Of a stretch of 64,000 bases of DNA, positions 18,932 to 29,050 are shown piece by piece. Each line of letters starts with the position of its first letter. Position 1 is the first letter of the stretch. The translations under genes and the position numbers were made by a program. Location: the NCBI RefSeq assembly GCF_002953735.1, contig NZ_CP025536.1, forward strand, positions 1,618,001-1,682,000. The letters are read 5' to 3'. Under the pieces are notes generated by a model that worked only from the letters and a program-made list of their open reading frames with translations, did not search any database and was not told the DNA's origin. The stretch is from Streptococcus pluranimalium. Lineage in GTDB: Bacteria > Bacillota > Bacilli > Lactobacillales > Streptococcaceae.

Positions 18932-19715
18932 AGGCAACTCCTGCTTGATCATTTGTTAAGGTAATTTTATCAGCGTGGGCTTTAACAGTATCAGACGCAT
19001 TATCCATAGCGACTGCCAAACCTGAAAAATCCAGCATTTCAATATCATTATTCCCATCACCGATGGTCATGATTTGACTAGGGTCCAATTCTAAACGTTT
19101 GGCTAGTTCTGCTAAACCAGCCGCCTTGTTAGAGTGCTGAGGCAAAACTTCATAGAGAAAGTCTTGGCTGCGCACACCAGTATAACACTTAACAATAGCT
19201 TCTTCATGTTGGTTCTGAAAGGCATCAATGGCTTCTGGATTCCCCACATACATGGCATTGTAGACTGGCTCTTCAATCGTTGAAATAGCTTCTTTTCCGA
19301 TTGGTTTTAAAGTCGTAAAAACGGAATCGGCATCCGCTTGAGCAATATCCGAAGCTTTCTCTCCAACGAAGTAATAATCGCCATTGGTTGTCAAAACCAT
19401 ATCAACTTCTAAATTATCATCCACGTAAGACTGTAGCCCTAACATATCAGAATCACTCAAGGCTTGTCCATAAAGGGTTGACCAGTTGAGAGTTTCGTGC
19501 AAGGAACAACCATTATTCAAAATAACGTATTCTTCCTCATGAAGTCCTAGCTGGTCAAAGTAAGGCTTGACACCTGCTTGGGAACGTCCCGTACAAATCA
19601 CAATTTTAAGTCCTGCAGCGACAGCTTCTTGTATAGCGTCAATATTTTCCTGTGGTAATTTCTTCTGGCTATCTAAGAGCGTGCCGTCCATATCGATAGC
19701 GATTAATTTGATCAT
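18900..19715 (-). CDS. Cof-type HAD-IIB sugar/nucleotide phosphatase (first copy)
   Basis: Same family and architecture as the following gene: nucleophile motif AIDMDGTLLDSQ at the N-terminus, ICTGRSQAG, and GDGNNDIEML near the C-terminus. ATG 19715 follows GAGG; the open frame extends to 19754 without a better site. Extensive similarity to the next gene (for example SGLAVAMDNASD in both) shows a tandem duplication. The two are translated from one message with overlapping ends. Confidence 0.93.
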   Translation of the reverse strand: MIKLIAIDMDGTLLDSQKKLPQENIDAIQEAVAAGLKIVICTGRSQAGVKPYFDQLGLHEEEYVILNNGCSLHETLNWSTLYGQALSDSDMLGLQSYVDDNLEVDMVLTTNGDYYFVGEKASDIAQADADSVFTTLKPIGKEAISTIEEPVYNAMYVGNPEAIDAFQNQHEEAIVKCYTGVRSQDFLYEVLPQHSNKAAGLAELAKRLELDPSQIMTIGDGNNDIEMLDFSGLAVAMDNASDTVKAHADKITLTNDQAGVAYAIREFVLKA

Positions 19716-19793
19716 CCTAAACCTCTTTTCTATGTCATCACATACTATTAGCATAGCAAAATTTTGATAAAATCAAAAGTAAGTCCTGTCATC

Positions 19794-19822
19794 AAAAAAG
19801 AACCCTTTCGAGTTCTTTATCA
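19794..19822 (-). terminator. Terminator after recG
   Basis: Minus strand AAAGAAC, an eight-base loop and GTTCTTT, followed by TTT, starting two bases after the recG stop. Confidence 0.8.
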
Positions 19823-19824
19823 TT

Positions 19825-21840
19825 CTAATCAAACTGGCCTTCTTTTTTTAATTCTGTCAAGAGCACTTCCCATCTTGGATCCAACATCCATTTAGGATCT
19901 TTGACAATCTCTGCAGAAATACGTCTGGCTTCTTCTAAAATATTGAAGTCCTCTACAATATCTGCCGTTTTAAATTCAGGGAGTCCAGATTGACGAGTTC
20001 CAAAAATTTCGCCTGACCCACGCATTTTCAAATCTTTTTCTGCCAAAACAAAACCATCATTGGTCTCACACATGGCTAACATACGGTCTTTTCCTGTATC
20101 ATTTTTAGGATTAGCAACTAGAACTGCATAGGATTGCTTGTGTCCACGGCCGACGCGCCCGCGGAGTTGGTGTAATTGGCTAAGGCCAAACCGGTCTGCG
20201 TCCATAATAATCATAATAGTTGCATTTGGAACATTAACCCCAACTTCGATAACCGTTGTAGATACCAATACCTGACTCTTAGCTGCTTTAAAGTCCAGCA
20301 TAGTTGCCTCTTTTTCATCAGCTTTCATACGCCCATGCATCAAGTCCACTCGGAAATTATCTCCAAAGAATTGTGCCAACTCAGCATGTAAAGCAACAGC
20401 GTTTTTTAAATCAAGCGCCTCTGACTCTTCAATTAAGGGAGAAATCACATAGGCCTGAGCACCTTGAGTTAACTCATCCTTCATCCAAGTGAGGACCGAA
20501 TCCAGCTGCTCATGCTTGACCCATTTGGTCACAATCGGTTTACGCCCTGCTGGTAGTTCATCAATGATCGAGACATCCATCTCACCAAAAGTCGTGATCG
20601 CAAGCGTCCTTGGGATGGGGGTCGCTGTCATCATAAGAACATCTGGATTTTCTCCTTTTTCACGAAAAATACGCCGCTGATTGACACCAAAGCGGTGCTG
20701 CTCATCCGTGATCACCAGACCTAGTTTGTGATAAGATACAGCATCTTGAATAAGAGCATGAGTCCCGACAATCATATCCACCGAACCGTCAGCGATTGCT
20801 TCAAGCGCCGCACGCTTAACAGCTGCTTTCATGCTAGAAGTCAAAAGAGCAATGTTAAGGTCCGGGAACAATTCTGTCAAGCTAGAAAAGTGCTGTTCAG
20901 CTAGAATTTCAGTTGGGACCATGAGTGCTGATTGGTAGCCGGCTGTATAACTAGCATACATGGCTAGACTAGCAATAACTGTTTTCCCAGAACCCACGTC
21001 TCCTTGTAAGAGACGATTCATATGAGCACCTGACCTCATATCAGTTAAAATCTCGTTTAAGCTTCGCGACTGTGCTCCCGTCAAAGGAAAAGGTAGACTA
21101 GCCACTTTGTCATCAACTTTCGTTTGGTCAAAAGCAAGGGCTAATCCGTTGGTTTCGGATTTATTCTCAGCTTTTAAAACCTGCAAATTAAGTTGAAAAT
21201 AAAAGAGTTCCTCAAACTTAATCCGACGTAGAGCTTGCTTGTAAGCTTCCAAATCCTTAGGAAAATGCATGGCTGCTACCGCTTCTTGACGGCTCATCAA
21301 ACGGTATTTCTTTAGCAAGACTTGGGGTAAATTTTCCCTCAAAGACGCTAACAATTGGCTATCAAAGGCTGCCTTAATAGCTTTTACCAGAGCAGTTTGC
21401 GAAACACCTTGAGCAACATGATAAACTGGTTGCATGTCATCCTCTACCTGGGCTAATACCTTCATACCTGTCAAGGCTGATTTTTTGGCATCCCATTTTC
21501 CAAAAATAGCGATATCACTTCCCATTTCAATCTTATCAGCTAGATAGGGTTGATTGAAAAAACTGACTGCGATAACCGCTTCATTTTGTTTGATTTTAAA
21601 GGAGAGGCGATTGCGTTTAAAACCATAATACTGAACATTAGCTGGGGTCACTACCTGACCTGTAATAACAGCTTTCTCCCCGTCCATAAGTTCAAAAACA
21701 GACCGACTTTTAAAATCCTCGTAGCGAAAAGGGTAGTATAAAAAGAGATCTTCAATCTTATATAAGCCTAGTTTGGTAAATTTTTCTGCAGATTTGGGCC
21801 CAAATCCCTTTAATTCCGCAATTGGTGATTGTAAATTCAT
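19825..21840 (-). CDS. recG: ATP-dependent DNA helicase RecG
   Basis: RecG remodels stalled replication forks and branches Holliday junctions. The 671-residue length is normal. The N-terminal wedge/OB domain occupies about 60-150. The helicase core has Walker A GDVGSGKT, the DEQH box in VITDEQHRFG, MTATPIPRTLA, and motif VI QLRGRVGRG. A -10 sequence TATAAT lies directly upstream near 21846-21855 within the alr-recG intergenic space. No irregularity was seen. Confidence 0.97.
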   Translation of the reverse strand: MNLQSPIAELKGFGPKSAEKFTKLGLYKIEDLFLYYPFRYEDFKSRSVFELMDGEKAVITGQVVTPANVQYYGFKRNRLSFKIKQNEAVIAVSFFNQPYLADKIEMGSDIAIFGKWDAKKSALTGMKVLAQVEDDMQPVYHVAQGVSQTALVKAIKAAFDSQLLASLRENLPQVLLKKYRLMSRQEAVAAMHFPKDLEAYKQALRRIKFEELFYFQLNLQVLKAENKSETNGLALAFDQTKVDDKVASLPFPLTGAQSRSLNEILTDMRSGAHMNRLLQGDVGSGKTVIASLAMYASYTAGYQSALMVPTEILAEQHFSSLTELFPDLNIALLTSSMKAAVKRAALEAIADGSVDMIVGTHALIQDAVSYHKLGLVITDEQHRFGVNQRRIFREKGENPDVLMMTATPIPRTLAITTFGEMDVSIIDELPAGRKPIVTKWVKHEQLDSVLTWMKDELTQGAQAYVISPLIEESEALDLKNAVALHAELAQFFGDNFRVDLMHGRMKADEKEATMLDFKAAKSQVLVSTTVIEVGVNVPNATIMIIMDADRFGLSQLHQLRGRVGRGHKQSYAVLVANPKNDTGKDRMLAMCETNDGFVLAEKDLKMRGSGEIFGTRQSGLPEFKTADIVEDFNILEEARRISAEIVKDPKWMLDPRWEVLLTELKKEGQFD

Positions 21841-21848
21841 ATCTCTAT

Positions 21849-21879
21849 TATAACAAAGGGAGCCTCAATTGGCTCCCTT
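21849..21879 (-). terminator. Hairpin between alr and recG
   Basis: Minus strand AAGGGAGCC and GGCTCCCTT form a nine-bp stem followed by a weak TGTT run. It probably ends alr messages while overlapping the recG promoter region. Confidence 0.7.
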
Positions 21880-21928
21880 CAATCTTTCTTAATCCTTTAG
21901 ACATAAAATGTTAATGCATTCCAGAGAC

Positions 21929-23029
21929 TCAATATTCTCTTGGTACACGATCGCTGAGTAAACAAAGCACTTCATAATTAATCGTCCCACGCTTTTCAGC
22001 GACATCGGTTGCCGAAATCGACTGATTACCACTTTTTCCTATTAAAATAACCTTAGTACCTAGAGGGTATTCCTTTGGTAAACGAATAGTCGTCTGGTCC
22101 ATAGAGACCCGACCAACGACTTGGCAAAACTGACCATCAACTAAGACGTCAAAGCCTTGCATGTCACGTGTCCAACCATCCGCATAACCTATCGGAAGAG
22201 TACCAATCCACTCGATTTGCTCAGAATGATAGGTACCTCCATAACCAACAGCTGTACCAGCCGGAACTTCTTTGACTTGGACTAGAGCGGATTCTAAACG
22301 CAGTGCAGGCTCAATGTGATAAGGCATTTCTAAAGTCCTACCACTTGGGTTAAGACCATAAATGACTAAACCTAAACGAACAGCATTAAAAACAGTATCA
22401 GCATGCCAAATACTAGTTGCAGAATTACTCGCATGAACCACTGGCGGACAATGATCCAAGGATGTCACCAAGTTATTGAAGAAATCTAGCTGTTGCTCAA
22501 ATTGTCTTTGGTCAGCTTCATCTGCGGTCGCAAAATGAGTGAAAATCCCTTCTACAAAAACACCTTGCTCTTTTAGTTCAGCAATCAATGTTTCTGCATC
22601 CGTTTGTTTTCTGACACCAATTCGTCCCATACCAGAATCAATTTTGATATGACAAGTAATCCCTGATAAATTTGTTCCTAACTGTTTAGCCAAATGTAAC
22701 CATTCCAAGCTAGCTATAGTCAGGGTCAGTCCATAATCTTTGGCTAGATAAACTTCCTCAGGCAAAACAACTCCTAGAACCAGGATCGGTTTTTTTACTC
22801 TAGCTTGGCGCAATTCGATAGCTTCGTCAACATTTGATACGCAGAAACCATCAACCTGACTTTCAACCTGATGAGCAACGGCAACTGCTCCATGCCCATA
22901 AGCATTAGCTTTGACCACTGCCCATACCTTAACCTGATCTGGGAGATGATTGGCAACTGTCTGTATATTCTTCGAAATAGCTTTTAAATCTATAATAGCT
23001 TTTGTCGGTCTATGTAAACTAGAAATCAT
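21929..23029 (-). CDS. alr: Alanine racemase
   Basis: PLP-dependent interconversion of L- and D-alanine for peptidoglycan and teichoic acid D-alanylation. The PLP lysine is in [10 protein letters not shown] (K40), and the opposing catalytic tyrosine is in [13 protein letters not shown] 23029 follows GGAGGA; the frame opens at 23050 but that extension overlaps the acpS end further and lacks a site. It overlaps the acpS stop region by about ten bases, giving the usual streptococcal acpS-alr-recG order. Confidence 0.97.
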   Translation of the reverse strand: MISSLHRPTKAIIDLKAISKNIQTVANHLPDQVKVWAVVKANAYGHGAVAVAHQVESQVDGFCVSNVDEAIELRQARVKKPILVLGVVLPEEVYLAKDYGLTLTIASLEWLHLAKQLGTNLSGITCHIKIDSGMGRIGVRKQTDAETLIAELKEQGVFVEGIFTHFATADEADQRQFEQQLDFFNNLVTSLDHCPPVVHASNSATSIWHADTVFNAVRLGLVIYGLNPSGRTLEMPYHIEPALRLESALVQVKEVPAGTAVGYGGTYHSEQIEWIGTLPIGYADGWTRDMQGFDVLVDGQFCQVVGRVSMDQTTIRLPKEYPLGTKVILIGKSGNQSISATDVAEKRGTINYEVLCLLSDRVPREY

Positions 23030-23417
23030 TCGACTCCTCCAATCTTTCACCTGACATCAAGGGTGTTGTATTTTCTAAAATAACACTTGCTTGAACAAAG
23101 CCACTGCTATGTGAAATAGAAAGATGACTACGACCTTTAAAAGGTGAACGATTAAAGTATGGTTTTCCCAATTGATCTGATAGGATCTCAATATCTTGAA
23201 AGGAAATTTTTCCAATGCCCGTTCCATAGGCTTTAGAAAATGCCTCCTTTGCTGACCAGCGACCAGCCAGAAATTCCACCTGGCGTTTTCCTTTTAGAGA
23301 ATGAAAAATAGCTATCTCTTTCGATGTTAGCACTCTTTGTGCAAAGCTATTTTTTTTGTGATAGGCTCTTTCAATTGCTGAAATATCTTGTAAATCTATG
23401 CCATGTCCTACTATCAT
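23019..23417 (-). CDS. acpS: Holo-[acyl-carrier-protein] synthase
   Basis: AcpS transfers 4'-phosphopantetheine from CoA to the acyl carrier protein. Its two magnesium/CoA motifs are visible: GHGIDLQDI at the N-terminus and [15 protein letters not shown] centrally; [10 protein letters not shown] follows. The 132-residue size is slightly long because of a C-terminal extension overlapping alr. It is downstream of secA but separated by a hairpin with a U-run. Confidence 0.95.
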   Translation of the reverse strand: MIVGHGIDLQDISAIERAYHKKNSFAQRVLTSKEIAIFHSLKGKRQVEFLAGRWSAKEAFSKAYGTGIGKISFQDIEILSDQLGKPYFNRSPFKGRSHLSISHSSGFVQASVILENTTPLMSGERLEESNDF

Positions 23418-23431
23418 TACAGCTCTTTCCT

Positions 23432-23477
23432 AAAAAGAGAGTAAGCATCTGGCAGCACACTGTCAAATCCTTACTCC
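23432..23477 (-). terminator. Hairpin with U-run between secA and acpS
   Basis: Minus strand GAGTAAG near 23470-23476 pairs with CTTACTC near 23438-23444 over a long loop, and TTTTT follows. It may only attenuate, because acpS shows no strong promoter of its own in the short remaining space. Confidence 0.6.
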
Positions 23478-23507
23478 ACATTGTTTTACGATTAACTTAA
23501 GAAAAAT

Positions 23508-26042
23508 CTAAAATTGTGAACGCCCGTGACAATTCTTAAATTTCTTACCTGAATCACATGGGCAAAACTCGTTTCGGCCAACATCATTAAAGTCAATTGC
23601 CTGCATTTGAGACATGTCAACGCCTTGCTTAGCAGCAATATTCTTAACAGCAGTTGTTGTCGCATGATCGTGAGCTTGCTCACGTTCTTGTTCATGAATT
23701 TGCGCTTTCATCATGGTTCTTGTGACGTCAAATTCAATAGCACCTACCATATCGTTGAACATACGGAAACCTTCTGTCTGATATTCAACAATAGGATTAT
23801 TCTGAGCATAACCGCGAAGTCCCACTGAGTTACGCAACTGATCTAAGGCATCAATATGGTCTGTCCATTTATTATCAACCACCATTAAAATCAAGACTTT
23901 TTGGAATTCGATGATCGCTTGTTCATCTGGCAATTTGGCAATTTGTTGATCATAAATACGAAGCGCATGATCGTAAAGGTTTTCTTTGATGGTGCTAAAT
24001 TTCTCACCTTGCAAGTCTGATAAACTAATTGACTCTTCAGGTAAAATATTATTTTGAGCAAAGGTCAAAATAGCTTCATAAGCTTCATTTTTAGGCATAC
24101 GGCTATGCCCATCAACAGCACGATCAATCGTACGTTTAATCATGGCCTTAATCTCTGGACCGAGATCACGTGTAGCCGTGATAACATCATAACGATTAGC
24201 ATAGATAATTTCACGTTGCTCACGCATAACATCATCATACTGAAGAACTTGCTTACGAGTATCGTAGTTGTTCCCTTCAACACGTTTTTGTGCAGCTTCA
24301 ACTTGACTAGTAAAGACACGTGATTTAATAACGATATCTTCGTCTTGATCAGCATTAAAGCGTTCCAAGAAAGCCTTAATCCGATCTGTTCCGAAACGAC
24401 GAAGGAGTTCATCTTCTAATGATAGGTAAAATTGTGACTCGCCTGGATCTCCTTGACGTCCTGAACGTCCACGAAGCTGGTTATCAATACGGCGACTTTC
24501 ATGACGTTCCGTACCAATAACACAGAGACCACCAAGTTCACGAACGCCTTCTCCCAACTTAATGTCAGTACCACGTCCAGCCATATTGGTTGCAATCGTT
24601 ACCGCTCCGCGTTGACCAGCATTCATAATGATTTGCGCTTCCTTAAAGTGGTTTTTTGCATTCAAAACTTCATGCGGAATACCTGCTTCAACAAGGTTTT
24701 TTGAAATCAATTCACTGGTTTCAACCGCTACTGTACCAACCAAGACTGGCTGTCCTTTCGCATGACGCTCTTTTATGTCTGCGATAACTGCGCGGAACTT
24801 AGAGTCTAAGGTAGGGTAAAGAAGATCGGCATTATCAATTCGCTGAATTGGACGGTTGGTTGGAATTGGAATAATGCGCATATTATAAATTTCGCGGAAT
24901 TCCTCTTCCTCAGTTTTACCAGTACCTGTCATACCTGCCAATTTTTTGTACATACGGAACATATTTTGGTAGGTGATAGAGGCAGACGTTTTTGACTCAT
25001 CCTGAACAGGCACACCCTCTTTAGCCTCAATAGCTTGGTGAAGTCCATCAGAGAAGCGACGACCTTCCATTGTACGACCTGTAAATTGGTCAACAATCAA
25101 GATTTCTTGATCTTCGCTAACCACATAGTCGATATCCAAGATCATAATGTAGTTAGCTCGAAGAGCGTTATCAATAAAGTGGGTTAACGCAACATTCTCC
25201 AAATCATACAGATTTTCAAGTTTGAAGAATTTCTCCGCCTTATCAATCCCTGAATCCATAAGTCCTATGGTCTTACTTGGTACATCAATCGCATAATCTT
25301 CACGTTTTAACGTTTTTACGAAACGATCGGCCATATAGTAAAGTTGGTTTGTTTCTGAACTTGCTGGGCTAGACACAATCAAAGGTGTTCTTGCTTCATC
25401 AATAAGTACAGAGTCAACCTCATCAACTAAGGCAAAATTAAGTGGTCGCTGAACCATGTCTTCTTGACGCACAACCATGTTATCACGCAAATAGTCAAAT
25501 CCAACCTCAGAGTTGGTTGAGTAAGTGATATCACAAGCATATGCTTCACGTTTTTCAAGTGATGACTTCGCTGAAAGGTTGATACCAACAGAGAGACCTA
25601 ACCAACTGTACAGTTCCCCCATCTCTGTTGCATCACGTGTCGTAAGGTATTCATTGACAGTAATAACATGAACCCCTTTTCCAGCAAGAGCATTGAGGTA
25701 AACAGGCATCGTTGCTGTTAATGTTTTTCCTTCACCGGTACGCATCTCGGGAACGTCACCGTGATGAAGGACAATCCCCCCCATAATTTGTACATGGTAT
25801 GGGTATAATCCCAATACTCGTTTCGCTCCCTCACGAACAACAGCAAAAGCCTCCGGTAGGAGGTCATCTAACGTCTCTCCATTTTGATAACGCTTTTTAA
25901 ATTCTTCTGTCTTGGCTTGTAGGGCAGCATCTTCCAAGGCTGCCATTTCATCAGCATAACTCTCTACTTTTTTGGCTAATTTATCAAGTTTCTTTAATTC
26001 ACCTTTATCATTTTCAATGATGTCACGGATTATATTTGCCAT
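23508..26042 (-). CDS. secA: Preprotein translocase ATPase SecA
   Basis: SecA drives post-translational export through SecYEG. The 844-residue product carries NBD1 with [25 protein letters not shown], the preprotein cross-linking domain, NBD2 with [10 protein letters not shown] and [11 protein letters not shown], the helical scaffold and wing, and a C-terminal zinc-binding [14 protein letters not shown]. It is the canonical housekeeping SecA, not the accessory SecA2, because the zinc tail is intact and the length is standard. It has its own promoter. Confidence 0.98.
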   Translation of the reverse strand: MANIIRDIIENDKGELKKLDKLAKKVESYADEMAALEDAALQAKTEEFKKRYQNGETLDDLLPEAFAVVREGAKRVLGLYPYHVQIMGGIVLHHGDVPEMRTGEGKTLTATMPVYLNALAGKGVHVITVNEYLTTRDATEMGELYSWLGLSVGINLSAKSSLEKREAYACDITYSTNSEVGFDYLRDNMVVRQEDMVQRPLNFALVDEVDSVLIDEARTPLIVSSPASSETNQLYYMADRFVKTLKREDYAIDVPSKTIGLMDSGIDKAEKFFKLENLYDLENVALTHFIDNALRANYIMILDIDYVVSEDQEILIVDQFTGRTMEGRRFSDGLHQAIEAKEGVPVQDESKTSASITYQNMFRMYKKLAGMTGTGKTEEEEFREIYNMRIIPIPTNRPIQRIDNADLLYPTLDSKFRAVIADIKERHAKGQPVLVGTVAVETSELISKNLVEAGIPHEVLNAKNHFKEAQIIMNAGQRGAVTIATNMAGRGTDIKLGEGVRELGGLCVIGTERHESRRIDNQLRGRSGRQGDPGESQFYLSLEDELLRRFGTDRIKAFLERFNADQDEDIVIKSRVFTSQVEAAQKRVEGNNYDTRKQVLQYDDVMREQREIIYANRYDVITATRDLGPEIKAMIKRTIDRAVDGHSRMPKNEAYEAILTFAQNNILPEESISLSDLQGEKFSTIKENLYDHALRIYDQQIAKLPDEQAIIEFQKVLILMVVDNKWTDHIDALDQLRNSVGLRGYAQNNPIVEYQTEGFRMFNDMVGAIEFDVTRTMMKAQIHEQEREQAHDHATTTAVKNIAAKQGVDMSQMQAIDFNDVGRNEFCPCDSGKKFKNCHGRSQF

Positions 26043-26072
26043 CTTTATCCCTTTCGAAAATCTTATCTCCTC

Positions 26073-26101
26073 ATTCTAGCATAATAGATAGAAAATTTCA
26101 A
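26073..26101 (-). promoter_or_regulatory. Promoter of secA
   Basis: TTGAAA (26096-26101), 17 bp, TAGAAT (26073-26078) on the minus strand, with an extended TATG just before the -10. Confidence 0.8.
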
Positions 26102-26500
26102 TGACACAAACCTCTCGAAATGCAATATTCTCCTACTAGAATCTCCTTGTCACACCATAGCATTTATCACCCATTCCTTTTTTTGAACGACATTAATAAG
26201 CATTAGTAACTTTTCATTGTACTTACTATTAAAGAACTCTTATATCCCTATAATCTTTTTTGAAATTCTCATATCAGCTGTTACACTTCTTACCTCTTAA
26301 CAAGAATGGCATTAATAATCAGTCTGTCTTAACAATTTAGTATCTCCCCTCCTACAACATGATACCTCAATTTCATTTCCATCATAGAAGCGGAGTAGCT
26401 TAGACCATCACTTTTGCGCTTTTCTATATTTTTTCAAATAAAAACATGTAGAACATATTTACGTAACACAGAAACGAAATAGCACTAAAAGTATTGTAAT
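26102..26500. other. Gene-free interval upstream of secA
   Basis: About 400 bases of AT-rich DNA with no open frame of useful length. Minus strand shows a GGAGGGGAGAT purine tract near 26345-26355 without a sustained reading frame after it, perhaps a decayed gene. No tRNA or clear structured RNA was seen. Confidence 0.45.
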
Positions 26501-26502
26501 TG

Positions 26503-26546
26503 CAAAAGAGTCCAGCATTCAGAACACAAATGCTAAACTCTCTTTT
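26503..26546 (-). terminator. Terminator after the manA operon
   Basis: Imperfect stem of AAAAGAGAGT..AGCATT and AATGCT..ACTCTTTT around a loop, with T-rich flanks; it lies 40 bases after the stop of the small gene at 26584. Confidence 0.6.
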
Positions 26547-26583
26547 ATATTATTTAAATGTTATTATTGCCATAAACTACTTG

Positions 26584-26904
26584 TCATTTCTCTGGAAACA
26601 CATTTTTAAAGCGAGACAAGATTTTAAGCATGCTTTCTTGAAAAAAAGGAAGATTTTCTTCTGTTGCGTATACCGTCATTATAGGATTTACCACAAAATC
26701 CGCAAAGTATCGATAGCCTATGTTATTACCTTGATAAGTAAATTTCAGCAATGGATGAGGCGTCTTATCTCCACAGGGGCCTGGCTCTGATATCTCTAAA
26801 GCATAAAGGTCTTCACCATAGGACTTTACCTGAAAATACTTTCCATCGTAAAAAATGGCTTCGGCTGGAAAATCTAGCAGCAACCTCTCAAGATAAGCGT
26901 TCAT
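26584..26904 (-). CDS. Small conserved-looking protein coupled to manA, function unknown
   Basis: I do not recognise this 106-residue protein. It begins MNAYLERLLLDFPAEA and contains a central PGPCGDKTPHPLLKF segment with a single cysteine and aromatic-rich strands; no signal peptide or membrane helix is visible. ATG 26904 is six bases after AGGAGG, which lies in the last codons of manA; another ATG at 26910 abuts the site and is unlikely. The stop of manA overlaps, so the two are cotranscribed and coupled. Confidence 0.75.
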   Translation of the reverse strand: MNAYLERLLLDFPAEAIFYDGKYFQVKSYGEDLYALEISEPGPCGDKTPHPLLKFTYQGNNIGYRYFADFVVNPIMTVYATEENLPFFQESMLKILSRFKNVFPEK

Positions 26905-26906
26905 CT

Positions 26907-27854
26907 TCATCCTCCTACATGACTAACAACCATCTCCATTTTACCATCAAACTGCCAAGACTTTACTTGGTTAGGGATAATAAAATGATCTCCTTTACGA
27001 ATGCAAAAAATCCCATTGTCAACAGTAATATGGCCTTCTCCTGCAATAACACTCACCAGCAGATAAGGAGCAACTTGTTGCATTGCAACAGATTGTGTCA
27101 CTTTCCAATGATAGACTGTAAAAAAGGGATTAGCTACTAACAATGTTGATGTAAGACCACCAACTGCAATCTTAGCAGGAGTGGTGTTTTGCGGTTGCCC
27201 AATAGTCATGACATCCACCGATTGTTTTAGATGAAGCTCTCGAAGATTGCCTTGGTCATCCTTTCGTTCAAAATCATAAACTCGATAGGTAGTATCACTA
27301 GACTGCTGAGTCTCTAGGATCATAATTCCCTTACCAATAGCATGCATGGTGCCACTTGGTACATAATAAAAATCGCCCGCCTTAACCGGAATTCGTGACA
27401 GAAGATGTTCCCAATCACCTGAGCTAATCATCTGGGATAATTCTTCCTTGGAGCTAGCATTATGCCCATAAATAATCTCTGCACCTTCTTCAGCAGACAG
27501 GATATACCAGCACTCTGTTTTTCCTAACTCTCCTTCATGTATCATGGCGTAGTTGTCATCTGGATGAACTTGTACACTCAACCAATCATTAGCATCAAGA
27601 ATCTTTGTTAACAATGGAAATACTGAGCTATTTGGATTTCCAAAAATATCTGGTTGTTTTCGATAAAGCTCATCTAAGCCCATCCCCTTAAATGGGCCAT
27701 TTTTTATCCTAGAGACACCGTTTGGGTGCGCAGAAATTGCCCAGCATTCACCCGTATGATCCGACGGAATCTCATAGCCATATTCTTGGGCAAGGCGACT
27801 ACCTCCCCAGATTTTTTCTTGCATCACTGGCGTTAAAAATAAAGGCTTAGCCAT
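26907..27854 (-). CDS. manA: Mannose-6-phosphate isomerase, class I short form
   Basis: Zinc-dependent isomerase converting mannose 6-phosphate and fructose 6-phosphate. The 315-residue size is the Firmicutes short form. Metal-binding and active-site landmarks are VQVHPDDNYA, the GKTECWYIL strand (glutamate ligand) and PSGTMHAIG; the C-terminal cupin region is typical. It follows the fructokinase gene, so fructose released from sucrose can be phosphorylated and interconverted by neighbouring genes. Confidence 0.95.
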   Translation of the reverse strand: MAKPLFLTPVMQEKIWGGSRLAQEYGYEIPSDHTGECWAISAHPNGVSRIKNGPFKGMGLDELYRKQPDIFGNPNSSVFPLLTKILDANDWLSVQVHPDDNYAMIHEGELGKTECWYILSAEEGAEIIYGHNASSKEELSQMISSGDWEHLLSRIPVKAGDFYYVPSGTMHAIGKGIMILETQQSSDTTYRVYDFERKDDQGNLRELHLKQSVDVMTIGQPQNTTPAKIAVGGLTSTLLVANPFFTVYHWKVTQSVAMQQVAPYLLVSVIAGEGHITVDNGIFCIRKGDHFIIPNQVKSWQFDGKMEMVVSHVGG

Positions 27855-27986
27855 GTCATTTCCCTTTCACTATTAGTTATTACTAGACATAAATCAGGGT
27901 CATTATACCCCTTTTTCAATAACGATTCAAGATAAAGTCCGCTGCTTTCATAAAATCTCTGCCCAAGCCTTACCATTCCACATCAA

Positions 27987-28010
27987 AAAAATCTGGCCGA
28001 AACCAGATTT
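27987..28010 (-). terminator. Terminator after scrK
   Basis: Minus strand AAATCTGG, loop TTTCGG, CCAGATTT followed by TTTT, four bases after the scrK stop region; a strong intrinsic terminator. Confidence 0.9.
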
Positions 28011-28013
28011 CAT

Positions 28014-28916
28014 CTAAGATACACTATAGCTAGTCTTACGCTCTGCGACATCTTTCGCAAGTGCAAAATTACCTAAGGTTGCTGATCCATTTTCTGCGAC
28101 AGCAGGTGTTACGATGTATTCAGACACATCAGGAACTGGTAGATAGCCGTTGAGCAAAACGGTGAATTTCTCACGCACACGACGCAACATATGATCTTGA
28201 GCCATAACGCCACCACCAAAAACAATGACTTGTGGACGATAAAGAACCGTCGCTTGAACAGCAGCCTGTGCAATGTAATAAGCTTGAATATCCCAAACTT
28301 CTGAGTTTTGTTCAATCAATTCACCACGAATACCTGTACGCGCTTCGAGTGATGGACCTGCAGCCAATCCTTCCAAACAGCCATTATGGAAGGGACAAGT
28401 GCCTTGAAATTCATTAGCATAGTCGCGTGGATGACGTGGTACATAGACATGTCCTGCTTCCGTATGACCGACACCCCCAACAAATTCGCCACGTTGAATC
28501 GCACCAGCTCCAATACCAGTACCAATAGTGTAGTAAACCAAGCTGTCAACACCTTTACGGACCATAGCTTCACCATAGGCTGAGCTATTGACATCTGTCG
28601 TAAAGTAGAAAGGTACTTTAAATTCTTTAGAAATCAGTCCAACCAAATCAACATTCGACCAATGCTCTTTAGGTGTTGTTGTAATGTATCCATAAGTATC
28701 TGAATTGAGATCAATATCAATCGGACCAAAAGAGCCGATAGCAACACCTTGCAAATCATCTTCATAACGTTTGAAGAATTCTACTGTACGCTCAATGGTT
28801 TCATAAGGTGTCGTCGTTGGAAATTGTGTTTTTTCGACAACTTGGAAATTCTCATCACCGATAGCACACACAAACTTCGTACCACCAGCTTCCAAGCTTC
28901 CATATAATTTAGGCAT
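28014..28916 (-). CDS. scrK: Fructokinase, ROK family
   Basis: ATP-dependent phosphorylation of fructose released by ScrB. ROK motifs are clear: SLEAGGTKFVCAIG (ATP), GSFGPIDI, DVNSSAYGEA, the GIGAGAI loop and the zinc signature GHTEAGHVYVPRH with the CPFHNGCLEGLAAGPS cluster. ATG 28916 follows AGGAG; an upstream in-frame ATG at 28934 lacks a site. It lies downstream of scrA with a weak terminator between. Confidence 0.95.
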   Translation of the reverse strand: MPKLYGSLEAGGTKFVCAIGDENFQVVEKTQFPTTTPYETIERTVEFFKRYEDDLQGVAIGSFGPIDIDLNSDTYGYITTTPKEHWSNVDLVGLISKEFKVPFYFTTDVNSSAYGEAMVRKGVDSLVYYTIGTGIGAGAIQRGEFVGGVGHTEAGHVYVPRHPRDYANEFQGTCPFHNGCLEGLAAGPSLEARTGIRGELIEQNSEVWDIQAYYIAQAAVQATVLYRPQVIVFGGGVMAQDHMLRRVREKFTVLLNGYLPVPDVSEYIVTPAVAENGSATLGNFALAKDVAERKTSYSVS

Positions 28917-29009
28917 AATATCTCCTCTTATCACTCATTTTCTAATGTCATTATAAGCGAATCTGCTATTTCTAGCAAGATACGCCTTAATATCCTCAAA
29001 CAAGAAAAT

Positions 29010-29035
29010 ACCCTAATCTAGGACTAGAGTATCTT
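29010..29035 (-). terminator. Weak terminator after scrA
   Basis: Minus strand ATACTCTA and TAGGGTAT form an imperfect stem followed by TTTTC. Read-through into scrK seems possible. Confidence 0.6.
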
Positions 29036-29050
29036 CTCAAAGGTTTAGGA

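Noticed and set aside
18095..19715. Frameshifted single HAD gene
   Set aside because: Each reading frame has its own full set of motifs I to IV and its own start, so these are two tandem paralogues.
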